Of a stretch of DNA of 64,000 bases, positions 34,832-42,218 are shown piece by piece; positions within the stretch are counted from its first letter, which is position 1, and each line of letters begins with the position of its first letter. A program made the translations under genes and the position numbers. Source of the stretch: Haloplanus salinarum (GTDB lineage: Archaea; Halobacteriota; Halobacteria; Halobacteriales; Haloferacaceae); the NCBI RefSeq assembly GCF_024498175.1, contig NZ_CP101823.1, positions 3,386,906-3,450,905 on the forward strand, written 5' to 3'. The notes below the pieces were generated by a model, which worked only from the letters and a program-made list of their open reading frames with translations, made no database searches and was not told the origin of the DNA.

Positions 34832-35091
34832 CGGTCGTCACCTCCCGCGGATGTCGTGGCGTCGCCGCCCAGCCACCGTCGGGCGGAGCAGAGACCGTGT
34901 TCGCGCGGGTCGGCCTCGTATCGCACCGCCCAGACGTAAAAGAGCACGAGGGGGACGAAGCAGACGAGCGCGACGACCGCATCGCCCATGTGGACGTTGG
35001 CGACGTAGCCGTAGACGAGCGGGTAGACGATGCCGCCGCGCCGACCGGCACCGACAACCCATTTAACCGAAAGCGCCCAAGCCGCTCGCAT
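34828..35091 (-). CDS. Small membrane protein, up to 87 aa (start uncertain)
   Basis: One clear membrane helix (AVVALVCFVPLVLFYVWAVRY) and a possible earlier hydrophobic stretch (IVYPLVYGYVAN) are followed by an acidic tail ending TSAGGDDR. The only early ATG (35091) overlaps the start of mch on the other strand and would place both promoters inside each other's genes. The in-frame ATG at 34989 (53 aa, one helix) is an alternative. It begins a divergent cluster of three overlapping small ORFs. Function not recognised. Confidence 0.5.
   Translation of the reverse strand: MRAAWALSVKWVVGAGRRGGIVYPLVYGYVANVHMGDAVVALVCFVPLVLFYVWAVRYEADPREHGLCSARRWLGGDATTSAGGDDR
35061..35068 (+). promoter_or_regulatory. 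TATA box of mch
   Basis: atttaacc is centred about 26 nt before the mch ATG at 35090, indicating a leaderless transcript. Confidence 0.55.
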
Positions 35092-36022
35092 GGAGAGTCT
35101 CAATCGGATGGCCGTCGAACTCGTCGACGAAGCTATCGACTTCGCCGGCGAGCTCAACGTCGACGTGATCGAACTCGACTCGGGGGCGACCGTCCTCGAT
35201 TTCGGCGTGGAGGCCGCGGGCGGCCTCGAGGCCGGGCTGTTGCTCGCGGAGATTCAGACCGCGGGGCTGGCGACCATCCAGACCCGCATGGACGGGGTGG
35301 CGGGGACGCCGTTCCCACACGTCGAGGTGACGACCGACAAGCCGGCGCTCGCCCTGCTCTGTTCGCAGAAGGCGGGGTGGGAGCTCGTCACCGAGGCGTT
35401 CGACGGGCTCGGCTCGGGGCCGGCCCGGGCGCTCGTCGGCGAGGAGGCCGAGTTCGAGGTCGTTGGCTACTACGACGAGTTCGACCTCACGGTCCTGACC
35501 GTCGAGGCGGCGACGCTGCCGGGCGACGACGTGGCCGAACAGGTGGCCGAGCGCACCGGCGTCTCGCCGAGCAGCGTCTTCCTGCCCGCCTACCCGACGG
35601 GGTCGATGGTCGGGAGCGTCAGCGCCGCGGCCCGTGCCCCCGAACTCGCGCTCTTTCGCCTGTTCGAACTCGGCTACGACCCGGTCGACGTGGTGTCGGC
35701 GGCCGGCAGCGCGCCGGTCGCCCCCGTCAGCCACGACGAGGGCGTCGCGATGGGACGGACGAACGACGCGCTGGCCTACGGCGGGCAGGTGTACCTGCAG
35801 GTGCGCGAGGACTTCGACCGGTTCGACGAGGTGCCCTCGACGGCCGCCGCGGAGTACGACACCCCCTTCGAACAGGTGTTCGAGGACGCCGGCTGGGACT
35901 TCTACGAGGTGCCCGAATCCGTCTTCGCCCCCGCGCAGGTGACCGTCGACGTCGTCGACGGCCCCACCTACGCGCTGGGCGGGACGAACCACGACCTACT
36001 GGCCGAGTCGTTCGGACTGTGA
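35090..36022 (+). CDS. mch: Methenyltetrahydromethanopterin cyclohydrolase
   Basis: 310 aa, normal length. It hydrolyses methenyl-tetrahydropterin to the 5-formyl form in C1 metabolism. Family blocks are SGATVLDFGVEAAGGLEAG near residue 32, VEVTTDKPALALLCSQKAGWEL near 75-96, and AGSAPVAPVSHDEGVAMGRTNDALAYGGQV near 203-232. Most haloarchaea are thought to use folates, so the pterin used is uncertain. The 3' end overlaps the following GTG by 4 nt. Confidence 0.94.
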   Translation: MESLNRMAVELVDEAIDFAGELNVDVIELDSGATVLDFGVEAAGGLEAGLLLAEIQTAGLATIQTRMDGVAGTPFPHVEVTTDKPALALLCSQKAGWELVTEAFDGLGSGPARALVGEEAEFEVVGYYDEFDLTVLTVEAATLPGDDVAEQVAERTGVSPSSVFLPAYPTGSMVGSVSAAARAPELALFRLFELGYDPVDVVSAAGSAPVAPVSHDEGVAMGRTNDALAYGGQVYLQVREDFDRFDEVPSTAAAEYDTPFEQVFEDAGWDFYEVPESVFAPAQVTVDVVDGPTYALGGTNHDLLAESFGL

Positions 36023-36513
36023 AGCTCAAACCCGTCCCCGAACCTCCCGCCGAGTTCGCGTTCGTCGAGCGCGCCCAGCGGGCGGTCCCCCTGGTTCCGG
36101 GCGACGAGGACGACTGCTGTGCCCGCCTGCTGCGTCGGCTCGACCTCCCGAGCCGCGACGTGGCACGGACCTGGCTCACCTTCCTCCGCGCTCTGGAACT
36201 CGCCGAGGAGACGCCGTCGGGGTTCCGGCGAACGGACGTCGAGCCGACGGTCGACGGCTGTCGAGCGGCGCTGCTCGACCGGGTGTTCGCCGCCGCGGCC
36301 GTCCGGGACGCACTCGACCCCGCGGAGCCGCGGACGGCCGACGACGTCTTCGCGGCCGTCCGCGAGACGGTGCCCGGCTGGGAGCGACACAAGCACGCCT
36401 CGCGGTGGGAGTCGGTCTGGCGCGACCGGACCGCGGACCTGCTGGGGTGGCTGACGCTGCTTTCGGCCGCCGGCCGTGTCGACGACGACCCGCCACGGTA
36501 CGTGCGTCGCTGA
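36019..36513 (+). CDS. Hypothetical protein coupled to mch, 164 aa
   Basis: It starts at a GTG overlapping the mch stop (GTGA). It is a soluble, helical, acidic protein; segments such as DCCARLLRRLDLPSRDVARTW and VPGWERHKHASRWESVWRDR recall a small winged-helix-like fold without membrane helices. The family is not recognised by name. Strict coupling to mch suggests a related or regulatory role, but this is inference. Confidence 0.78.
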   Translation: MKLKPVPEPPAEFAFVERAQRAVPLVPGDEDDCCARLLRRLDLPSRDVARTWLTFLRALELAEETPSGFRRTDVEPTVDGCRAALLDRVFAAAAVRDALDPAEPRTADDVFAAVRETVPGWERHKHASRWESVWRDRTADLLGWLTLLSAAGRVDDDPPRYVRR

Positions 36514-36558
36514 CCGAAATCCGGGCCCGTTAACTCGCCGCGACGACTACCGCCGCCG

Positions 36559-37065
36559 ATGACCGAGGACTACGGCGGCCTCGTCGGTGCCTTCCCCTAC
36601 GCCTTCCGGGCGAGCGACTCGCGGCTGTTCCGGTCGTACGTCGTGGTCGGGACGGTGGCGACGGCGGCCGTGAGCCTGCTTTTCGTCACCGCGCTCGTCG
36701 GCGTCATCGCGGCCACCTCCGGCGGCCGGGGCGGGAGCCTGACGCTCTCGCGCTCGTTTTTCGCCGTCGTGGGGCTGTTCGTGGTCGTCCCGCTCGTCGC
36801 CCCCGTCCTGCTGGTGGCGCGACGACACCGGCGGACGGGGAGCACGGACCGCTACGACGCCGCGCTGGCGACGACCGGCTACCTGTTCCTCCTGTCGCTG
36901 TACGTGGGGCTCGTGATCTCGGTGCCCCCGAGCCAGCAGACGACGCCCGCCGGTTCGCTGGCGCCCGTCGTCGCCGCGCTGTACGCCCTCCCGCAGTACG
37001 CCGGCGTCGTCCCGCCGCTCGTCGCCGCGGCGCTCGTCGGCCTCTGTCACCGACTGTTTCGGTGA
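36559..37065 (+). CDS. Hypothetical four-helix membrane protein, 168 aa
   Basis: Four hydrophobic segments are seen: VVVGTVATAAVSLLFVTALV, FFAVVGLFVVVPLVAPVLLV, TGYLFLLSLYVGLVISV and VPPLVAAALVGLCH. Short basic loops (ARRHRRTGS) face the cytoplasm by the positive-inside rule. No family is recognised. A gttaac motif about 29 nt upstream may be its own promoter. Confidence 0.75.
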   Translation: MTEDYGGLVGAFPYAFRASDSRLFRSYVVVGTVATAAVSLLFVTALVGVIAATSGGRGGSLTLSRSFFAVVGLFVVVPLVAPVLLVARRHRRTGSTDRYDAALATTGYLFLLSLYVGLVISVPPSQQTTPAGSLAPVVAALYALPQYAGVVPPLVAAALVGLCHRLFR

Positions 37066-37130
37066 CGCCGCTCGCCGTCCCCTCGCCCCGTGACGAAACG
37101 CCGAAACCCGTCGACCACTTACGGCCCCGC

Positions 37131-37601
37131 ATGACCGACGAGAAGACGGGCACGTTCCTCGTGACGGCCGCCGACGAGGGGAGCGCGGTCCTCACCGACG
37201 TCGACGACGGCCAGGTGCACACGCTCGCGACGAACCCCGACGTGACGGTCGGGGAGGCGATCGAGGGTCGCCTCGCGCCGGAGCCACCCCTCGACGTCGC
37301 GTGGCGCCTCGCGGCCGTCGACGACCGGTGGACGATCAGCGTCGAGGAGAGTTCGGAGGCGCCGACGACCCTCGCCCGCGAGGTCGCAGCCGAGCAGGCG
37401 GTCGGCGAACTCACCCGGCGCGAGCGCGCGGGGACCGGCGAACTCCACGTCCTCACGGTGCCGGAGGCGGAGACGGCCGCCGCCGTCGCCGACGTGCTGG
37501 ACGACGAGGAGGGCGTCCGGTCGCGGGCGGCCCGCCTCGGCGTCGCGCGCGTGGTCGTCCGTTCGGAACCCGGCGTGGTGAGCGTCCGCTACCTGCCGTA
37601 G
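37131..37601 (+). CDS. DUF5812 family protein
   Basis: 156 aa from the ATG at 37131; an in-frame GTG at 37062 overlapping the previous stop gives a Pro-rich extension that looks unlikely. The N-terminal part is beta-rich (GTFLVTAADEGSAVLTDVDDGQVHTLATNP) and includes VGEAIEGRLAPEPPLDVAWRL, resembling a small OB-like domain. The C-terminal part has a helix and EPGVVSVRYLP. This is a haloarchaeal family of unknown function. Confidence 0.85.
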   Translation: MTDEKTGTFLVTAADEGSAVLTDVDDGQVHTLATNPDVTVGEAIEGRLAPEPPLDVAWRLAAVDDRWTISVEESSEAPTTLAREVAAEQAVGELTRRERAGTGELHVLTVPEAETAAAVADVLDDEEGVRSRAARLGVARVVVRSEPGVVSVRYLP

Positions 37602-37625
37602 CGCCCGGCCGGTGGCGACACCAGA

Positions 37626-37633
37626 GTTATACG
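37626..37633 (+). promoter_or_regulatory. TATA box of the MscS gene
   Basis: gttatacg is centred about 28 nt before the ATG at 37657, consistent with leaderless transcription. Confidence 0.55.
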
Positions 37634-37640
37634 ATCACGG

Positions 37641-37654
37641 ACTGTCCGGACAGT
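37641..37654. promoter_or_regulatory. 14-bp perfect palindrome between TATA and ATG of the MscS gene
   Basis: ACTGTCCGGACAGT is self-complementary over all 14 bases and ends 2 nt before the start codon, covering the expected transcription start. It is a candidate operator; a few such palindromes are expected by chance in 64 kb, so position is the main argument. Confidence 0.4.
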
Positions 37655-37656
37655 AA

Positions 37657-38724
37657 ATGTCAGTCGCGTCGGTGTTCTCCGAGACCTACTTCGGGAGCTC
37701 CCTCCCGCAGTATCTCCTCTTTTTCACCGTCGTCGGCCTCGGCGCCGTGGTCGGGCGGGCGCTGAGTTACCTGTACCGGCGCCGGCTGAAAAAGCGGGCC
37801 GCGGCGACCCGGACGAAGATCGACGACCTCCTCCTCCGCTCGGTGGGCCGGCCGGTGGTGTTGCTCGGGGTGATCGGCGGCGTCGCCCTCGGCCGGGAGG
37901 TACTCACGCCCGTCGAGCCCCTGCGATCGGTCCTGAACGCCTCCATCCGGATTCCGGTCGTCGTCGCCATCGCCTGGATCGCCGTCCGCCTGACCGACGG
38001 CTTCATCGGGACCTACGTGGAGGCGTACACGGACCGGACCGAGTCGAAACTCGACGACGAACTCGTCCCCATCGCCGGCCGGATCACCAACATCGCCATC
38101 GTCACCACCGCCGGCATCGTCGTCCTCGACTCCGTGGGCTACGACGTGACCGCGGTCATCGCCTCGCTGGGCATCGGGGGCGTGGCCGTCGCCTTCGCCT
38201 CCCGCAAGACCATGGCCGACGTCTTCGGCGGCGCACACATCCTCGCGACGAAGCCCTTCGTCGTCGGCGACACGGTCGACATCGACGGCACGGCGGGGAC
38301 GGTCGAGGAGGTCGGCCTCCGGACGACCCGGCTGCGCGATTTCGACGGCCGGGTCGTGACCCTCCCGAACGCCGCCATCGCCGGCGCCGAGATTACGAAC
38401 CTCACCTCGGAGCCGACCAGACGGATCAAGACGTTCGTCGGCCTCCCCTACACGACGACGCCGGCGGAGATGGCGGCGGCGCTCGACCTGGCCGCGGAGA
38501 CGGCCGCGGCCGTCGACGGCGTCGACGCGGAGCGGACCGGCGCGTGGTTCTGGGACTACGGCGACGCCGCACTACGGATCAGGCTCGAATACCACATCGA
38601 GGCGCTCGACCGGTGGAAGGCGGTGCGGGACCGCGTGAACCGCGACATCCAGGCGGCCTTCGCCGACGCCGGTGTCGAGTTGACGGCGCCGGTCGGACGG
38701 GTCCGCATCGGCGAGGAGTCCTGA
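37657..38724 (+). CDS. Small-conductance mechanosensitive channel (MscS family)
   Basis: 355 aa. Helices are near residues 17-38, 62-80 and 90-110; then comes the pore helix region VTAVIASLGIGGVAVAFASRKTMADVFGG near residues 164-192, the MscS hallmark of Gly/Ala packing. The beta domain continues with FVVGDTVDIDGTAGTVEEVGLRTTRLRDFDGRVV, and the cytoplasmic cage ends the protein. It releases solutes on osmotic downshock, which is relevant for a halophile. Confidence 0.94.
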   Translation: MSVASVFSETYFGSSLPQYLLFFTVVGLGAVVGRALSYLYRRRLKKRAAATRTKIDDLLLRSVGRPVVLLGVIGGVALGREVLTPVEPLRSVLNASIRIPVVVAIAWIAVRLTDGFIGTYVEAYTDRTESKLDDELVPIAGRITNIAIVTTAGIVVLDSVGYDVTAVIASLGIGGVAVAFASRKTMADVFGGAHILATKPFVVGDTVDIDGTAGTVEEVGLRTTRLRDFDGRVVTLPNAAIAGAEITNLTSEPTRRIKTFVGLPYTTTPAEMAAALDLAAETAAAVDGVDAERTGAWFWDYGDAALRIRLEYHIEALDRWKAVRDRVNRDIQAAFADAGVELTAPVGRVRIGEES

Positions 38725-38791
38725 CCGCCGTGCCGGCCGAATCCGGGTCGACATAAGAAGGCTTAGTAGGCGTCGGGGTGGACCGGCGAGC

Positions 38792-39667
38792 ATGGTAGCG
38801 TTCGAAGTACCGGAAATCGACTACACCCGGTACACGAATCGCCAGCTTGCGGCCGTGCCGCTCGCCGTCCTCGCCGTCGCGCTCCTGATCGTCGGCGGCT
38901 GGTACGTCGCGACCGGCGCGCCGGTCGACCCCGGACTCGACTTCACCGGTGGCGCCGAGCTTCGAGTCACCGTCGATGCGCCGGACGGTCAGGCACGCGA
39001 ACAGATCCAGCAGACGTTCGATCCGACCCCGGCGACGATCCGGCAGGTGGGCAGCTCGGATACGTACATCCTGACGTTCCAGACCGAGGACGTCGGCATC
39101 TCGGCGCTCGAGGAGCAAGCCAGGGCCGCCGGGTTCGAGGTGGAGTCGAGTTACTCCGTCTCCGCGAGCTTCGGGTCGCGCACCCAGGGGCTCGCTCTCG
39201 GGGGCGTCGCCTTCGCCTTCCTCGGGATGAGCGCCCTCGTCTTTCTGATGTTCCGAACGTTCGTCCCCTCCATCGCCGTCGTGGTCTCCGCGTTCTCGGA
39301 CATCGTCATCCCCGTGGCGCTGATGAACCTCCTCGGGATCGAACTCACGCTCGGGACCGTCGCCGCCCTCCTGATGATCATCGGGTACAGCGTCGACTCC
39401 GACATCCTGCTCAACAACCACATCCTCAGACGCTCGGGCGACTTCTACGAGTCGACCCACCGCGCGATGCGGACCGGCGTGACCATGACGCTCACCTCGC
39501 TGTCGGCGATGATCGTCATGACCGTCGTGGCGACGCTGTTCGGCATCCAACTGCTCGCGGCCATCGGGACGGTGCTCGTGCTCGGCCTCGCCACCGACCT
39601 CATGAACACCTACATGCTCAACCTCAGTCTCCTGCGCTGGTACAAGTTCGAGGGGGTGGCGAACTGA
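38792..39667 (+). CDS. secF: Protein-export membrane protein SecF
   Basis: 291 aa. Helix 1 is followed by the extracytoplasmic P1-like region (GLDFTGGAELRVTVD, near residues 48-62) and five more helices with the SecF/SecD core motif FSDIVIPVALMNLLGIELTLGTVAALLMIIGYSVDSDILLNN near 168-210. It works with SecD to aid late steps of Sec translocation. A TATA-like gcttagta lies about 28 nt upstream. The stop and the secD ATG share one base. Confidence 0.95.
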   Translation: MVAFEVPEIDYTRYTNRQLAAVPLAVLAVALLIVGGWYVATGAPVDPGLDFTGGAELRVTVDAPDGQAREQIQQTFDPTPATIRQVGSSDTYILTFQTEDVGISALEEQARAAGFEVESSYSVSASFGSRTQGLALGGVAFAFLGMSALVFLMFRTFVPSIAVVVSAFSDIVIPVALMNLLGIELTLGTVAALLMIIGYSVDSDILLNNHILRRSGDFYESTHRAMRTGVTMTLTSLSAMIVMTVVATLFGIQLLAAIGTVLVLGLATDLMNTYMLNLSLLRWYKFEGVAN

Positions 39668-41226
39668 TGGGGACGATCCGTGACAACTGGCGGATCATCC
39701 TGCTGGTGCTCGTGCTCGTCGCGAGCGTCTTCGCCCTCTTCTCGCCGACCGTCGGCGGCGACGACGCCGCCGCCCCGGGAACCGCCAGCACCGGCGTCAC
39801 CAACCTCCAGTACGGCCTCCAGCTGTCGGGCGGGACCCGGATCCGCGCACCGCTGGTCGGCGTCACCGCCGAGGGGGTCGAGTTCGGCGACACGGAGCCG
39901 CCACAGGTCGAACGCGACGTCGCGTCCGAACTGGAGAACGCTACCGTCGCCGACGTCATCGTCCGGGAGGAATCCCGGACGAGCGGCACCGTCGAGGTGA
40001 CCGCCGACGGCGTCACGCCGGCCCAACTCGGGACCGCCCTCGACGGCGCGGGCTACTCCTACGAGACGACCCGCGACGGCGTCACCGAGGACACCCGCAC
40101 CCAGACGGTCGACGTCCTCTCGAACAAGATCAACGAGGCGGGGCTCTCCGGCGGGACGGTCCAGCAGATCACCACGCCCACCGGCGAGAACTTCGTCCTC
40201 GTCGAGGTGCCCGACGAGAACCGCCAGGAGGTCGTCGATCTGGTGAACGACCGCGGGAGCGTCCGCGTCGACGCCTACCACGCCACCGACGACGGCTCCT
40301 ACGAGCAGACGACGGTGCTCGAACGCGACGACTTCCAGAGCATCGGGACCGCCGAACAGGGCGGCGAGGGCCAGCAACCGCGCGTTCCGGTCGTCGTGCG
40401 CGAGGACGTGGCGCCGACGTTCCAGGAGCGGATGATCCAGACCGGCGTCGCCCAGCCCGGCGGCTCCCAGTGTCGCTACGGGGCGTCCCCCAACAGCACC
40501 GATCCGTGCCTGCTCCTGATCGTCGACGGAGAGGTCGTCAACTCCTTCGGCATGAGTCCGGGGCTGGCGAGCGGGATGCAGTCCGGTGACTGGGCCCAGG
40601 ACCCCCGCTTCGTCCTCCAGACCCGGAACTTCAGCGGCGCCCAGGGCGTCGCGATCAACCTGCGTGCCGGCGCCCTGCCCGCCGCGCTCGACATCGGGCC
40701 GGACGGCGAGGGGACCTCCTCGTTCATCGCTCCGAGTCAGGGCCAGCAGTTCCGCACCGACTCCCTGCTGACGGGGATCATCGCCGTCTTCGCCGTCGCG
40801 GGCGTCGTCTTCCTGCGCTACGGCGAGGTGGAGGTCGCCCTGCCGATGATCGTCACCGCACTCTCGGAGGTGGTGATCCTGCTCGGCTTCGCGGCCGGCA
40901 TCGGCTACCCGCTCGACCTCTCGGTGATCGCCGGGTTCATCGCCGTCATCGGGACGGGGGTGGACGACCTCATCATCATCGCCGACGAGGTGATGGCGGA
41001 GGGCGACGTGAACAGTCGCCGCGTCTTCCAGTCGCGCTTCCGCAAGGCCTTCTGGGTCATCGGCGCCGCCGCCGCGACGACCATCATCGCCATGAGCCCG
41101 CTCGCCGTCCTCTCGCTCGGCGACCTCCAGGGCTTCGCCATCTTCACCATCCTCGGTGTCATCGTGGGCGTCCTGCTCACGCGGCCCGCCTACGGCGACA
41201 TCCTGCGGACGCTGCTGACGCGGTAG
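39667..41226 (+). CDS. secD: Protein-export membrane protein SecD
   Basis: 519 aa. Helix 1 and the conserved QYGLQLSGGTRIRAPLVG motif are near residue 50. The large external P1 domain spans residues 70-350, including ERMIQTGVAQ and NLRAGALPAALDI at its end. Five C-terminal helices carry VIAGFIAVIGTGVDDLIIIADEVM near residue 418. It is the normal archaeal partner of SecF, in the secF-secD order. The first copy of the intact palindromic element follows 21 nt after the stop. Confidence 0.95.
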   Translation: MGTIRDNWRIILLVLVLVASVFALFSPTVGGDDAAAPGTASTGVTNLQYGLQLSGGTRIRAPLVGVTAEGVEFGDTEPPQVERDVASELENATVADVIVREESRTSGTVEVTADGVTPAQLGTALDGAGYSYETTRDGVTEDTRTQTVDVLSNKINEAGLSGGTVQQITTPTGENFVLVEVPDENRQEVVDLVNDRGSVRVDAYHATDDGSYEQTTVLERDDFQSIGTAEQGGEGQQPRVPVVVREDVAPTFQERMIQTGVAQPGGSQCRYGASPNSTDPCLLLIVDGEVVNSFGMSPGLASGMQSGDWAQDPRFVLQTRNFSGAQGVAINLRAGALPAALDIGPDGEGTSSFIAPSQGQQFRTDSLLTGIIAVFAVAGVVFLRYGEVEVALPMIVTALSEVVILLGFAAGIGYPLDLSVIAGFIAVIGTGVDDLIIIADEVMAEGDVNSRRVFQSRFRKAFWVIGAAAATTIIAMSPLAVLSLGDLQGFAIFTILGVIVGVLLTRPAYGDILRTLLTR

Positions 41227-41247
41227 GCCGCCGCGCCTTTCGGACGA

Positions 41248-41314
41248 ATACTGTACCGGTGGTTCGCCAGAACGGTCCGGTGAACCACCGGCACTGACTT
41301 ACGACAAACAGTAT
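41248..41314. repeat. Palindromic element, copy B
   Basis: 67 bp with 6-bp terminal inverted repeats ATACTG (41248-41253) and CAGTAT (41309-41314). The core hairpin is a left arm at 41253-41268, a 10-nt loop at 41269-41278 ending ACGGTCC, and a right arm at 41279-41294 with two mismatches. The right flank CTGACTTA is shared with copy D. Its last base is the first base of the TCA that encodes the rnhB stop codon on the minus strand. Confidence 0.85.
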
Positions 41315-41949
41315 CAGAAGTCGGCCAGCGACGACTGCTCGGCCGCCGCGAGCACGTCGTCACAGGTCGCCCACGACGCCCGGGCACACGCCGGCAGGTG
41401 CCCGTGTTCCTCGACGTACTCGGCGAGGAAGGTCCGAGTCCGCTCGTCGCTCGGGTAGCCGCTCCCGACGTCGCCGTACGCCTCGGTCAGCGCCTCGACC
41501 CGGGCGTCCCGCTCCACCTTGGCCACGACGCTCGCGGCCGCGACGTGAGCGTTGCGTTCGTCCGCGCGGTGTTCCGCCCGCATCTCCACGGCGGCGTCGA
41601 CGGCCTCGCGGACCCGCCGACCGAACCGGTCGGCGTCCACGTCACCGGCGTCCACGACGACGCGGTCGTCGTCGGCCGCGACCGACGCGATGGCGTCCGC
41701 CTGAGCCGCGACGGTCAGGCCGTTCATGTCCGTCCCGGGGTCGTCGATCCGGGCCGGCGTCACGACCGCCACGCCCACGTCGACGGCGCCGTCGCTCCGG
41801 AGGCGGTCGGCCAACTCGTGGCGGCGGTCCGGAGGCAGCCGCTTCGAGTCGTCGACGCCGTCGGGGAGCGCGTCCCCCGGCGCCCGGACCGCGGCCGCGA
41901 CCATCGGACCCAACACCGGTCCCTTCCCCGCCTCGTCGGCGCCGATCAT
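41314..41949 (-). CDS. rnhB: Ribonuclease HII
   Basis: 211 aa. It removes RNA from RNA/DNA hybrids. The catalytic Asp-Glu pair is in IGADEAGKGPVLGPM at the N-terminus. The later acidic residues lie in VVVDAGDVDADRFG and EMRAEHRADERNAHVAAASVVAKVERD. The C-terminal GSGYPSDERTRTFL block is typical. The palindromic element abuts its stop codon, so the element may form the 3' end of its mRNA. Confidence 0.94.
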   Translation of the reverse strand: MIGADEAGKGPVLGPMVAAAVRAPGDALPDGVDDSKRLPPDRRHELADRLRSDGAVDVGVAVVTPARIDDPGTDMNGLTVAAQADAIASVAADDDRVVVDAGDVDADRFGRRVREAVDAAVEMRAEHRADERNAHVAAASVVAKVERDARVEALTEAYGDVGSGYPSDERTRTFLAEYVEEHGHLPACARASWATCDDVLAAAEQSSLADF

Positions 41950-41994
41950 ACCCGCAGGTGGCGAGGGCGCGTCAAAGCCGTTCGGATCCGCGAA

Positions 41995-42111
41995 TCAGTC
42001 GTCGGCCGGTGGCGTCAGCGTCGGCGTCTCGGCGGCCTCCTCGTCGTCGGCCTCCTCCCCGTCCGCCTCGCGCCGGGCGATCAGTTCGATCGGTTTGCGG
42101 TGGTGACACAT
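41995..42111 (-). CDS. MCHH-type acidic microprotein, 38 aa
   Basis: Begins MCHHRKPIELIARREADGEE and ends TPTLTPPADD. A clear Shine-Dalgarno (ggagg) lies 7-8 nt before the ATG. The MCHH head matches the 51-aa microprotein at 19689, pointing to a small family with a possible metal-binding N-terminus. It is divergent from the NhaC-like gene. Function unknown. Confidence 0.65.
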   Translation of the reverse strand: MCHHRKPIELIARREADGEEADDEEAAETPTLTPPADD

Positions 42112-42185
42112 GGTGAACCCTCCGTAGTTACGTTAGCGACGAGACATAAGCGTTGGGCTGTGATCGACGCGGGATCGCACCCCAA

Positions 42186-42193
42186 CTATTATG
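42186..42193 (+). promoter_or_regulatory. TATA box of the NhaC-like antiporter gene
   Basis: ctattatg is centred 29 nt before the ATG at 42219 and decides that start over upstream in-frame codons. Confidence 0.55.
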
Positions 42194-42218
42194 TCAGAAT
42201 GACAACTATCCCTGCCGT

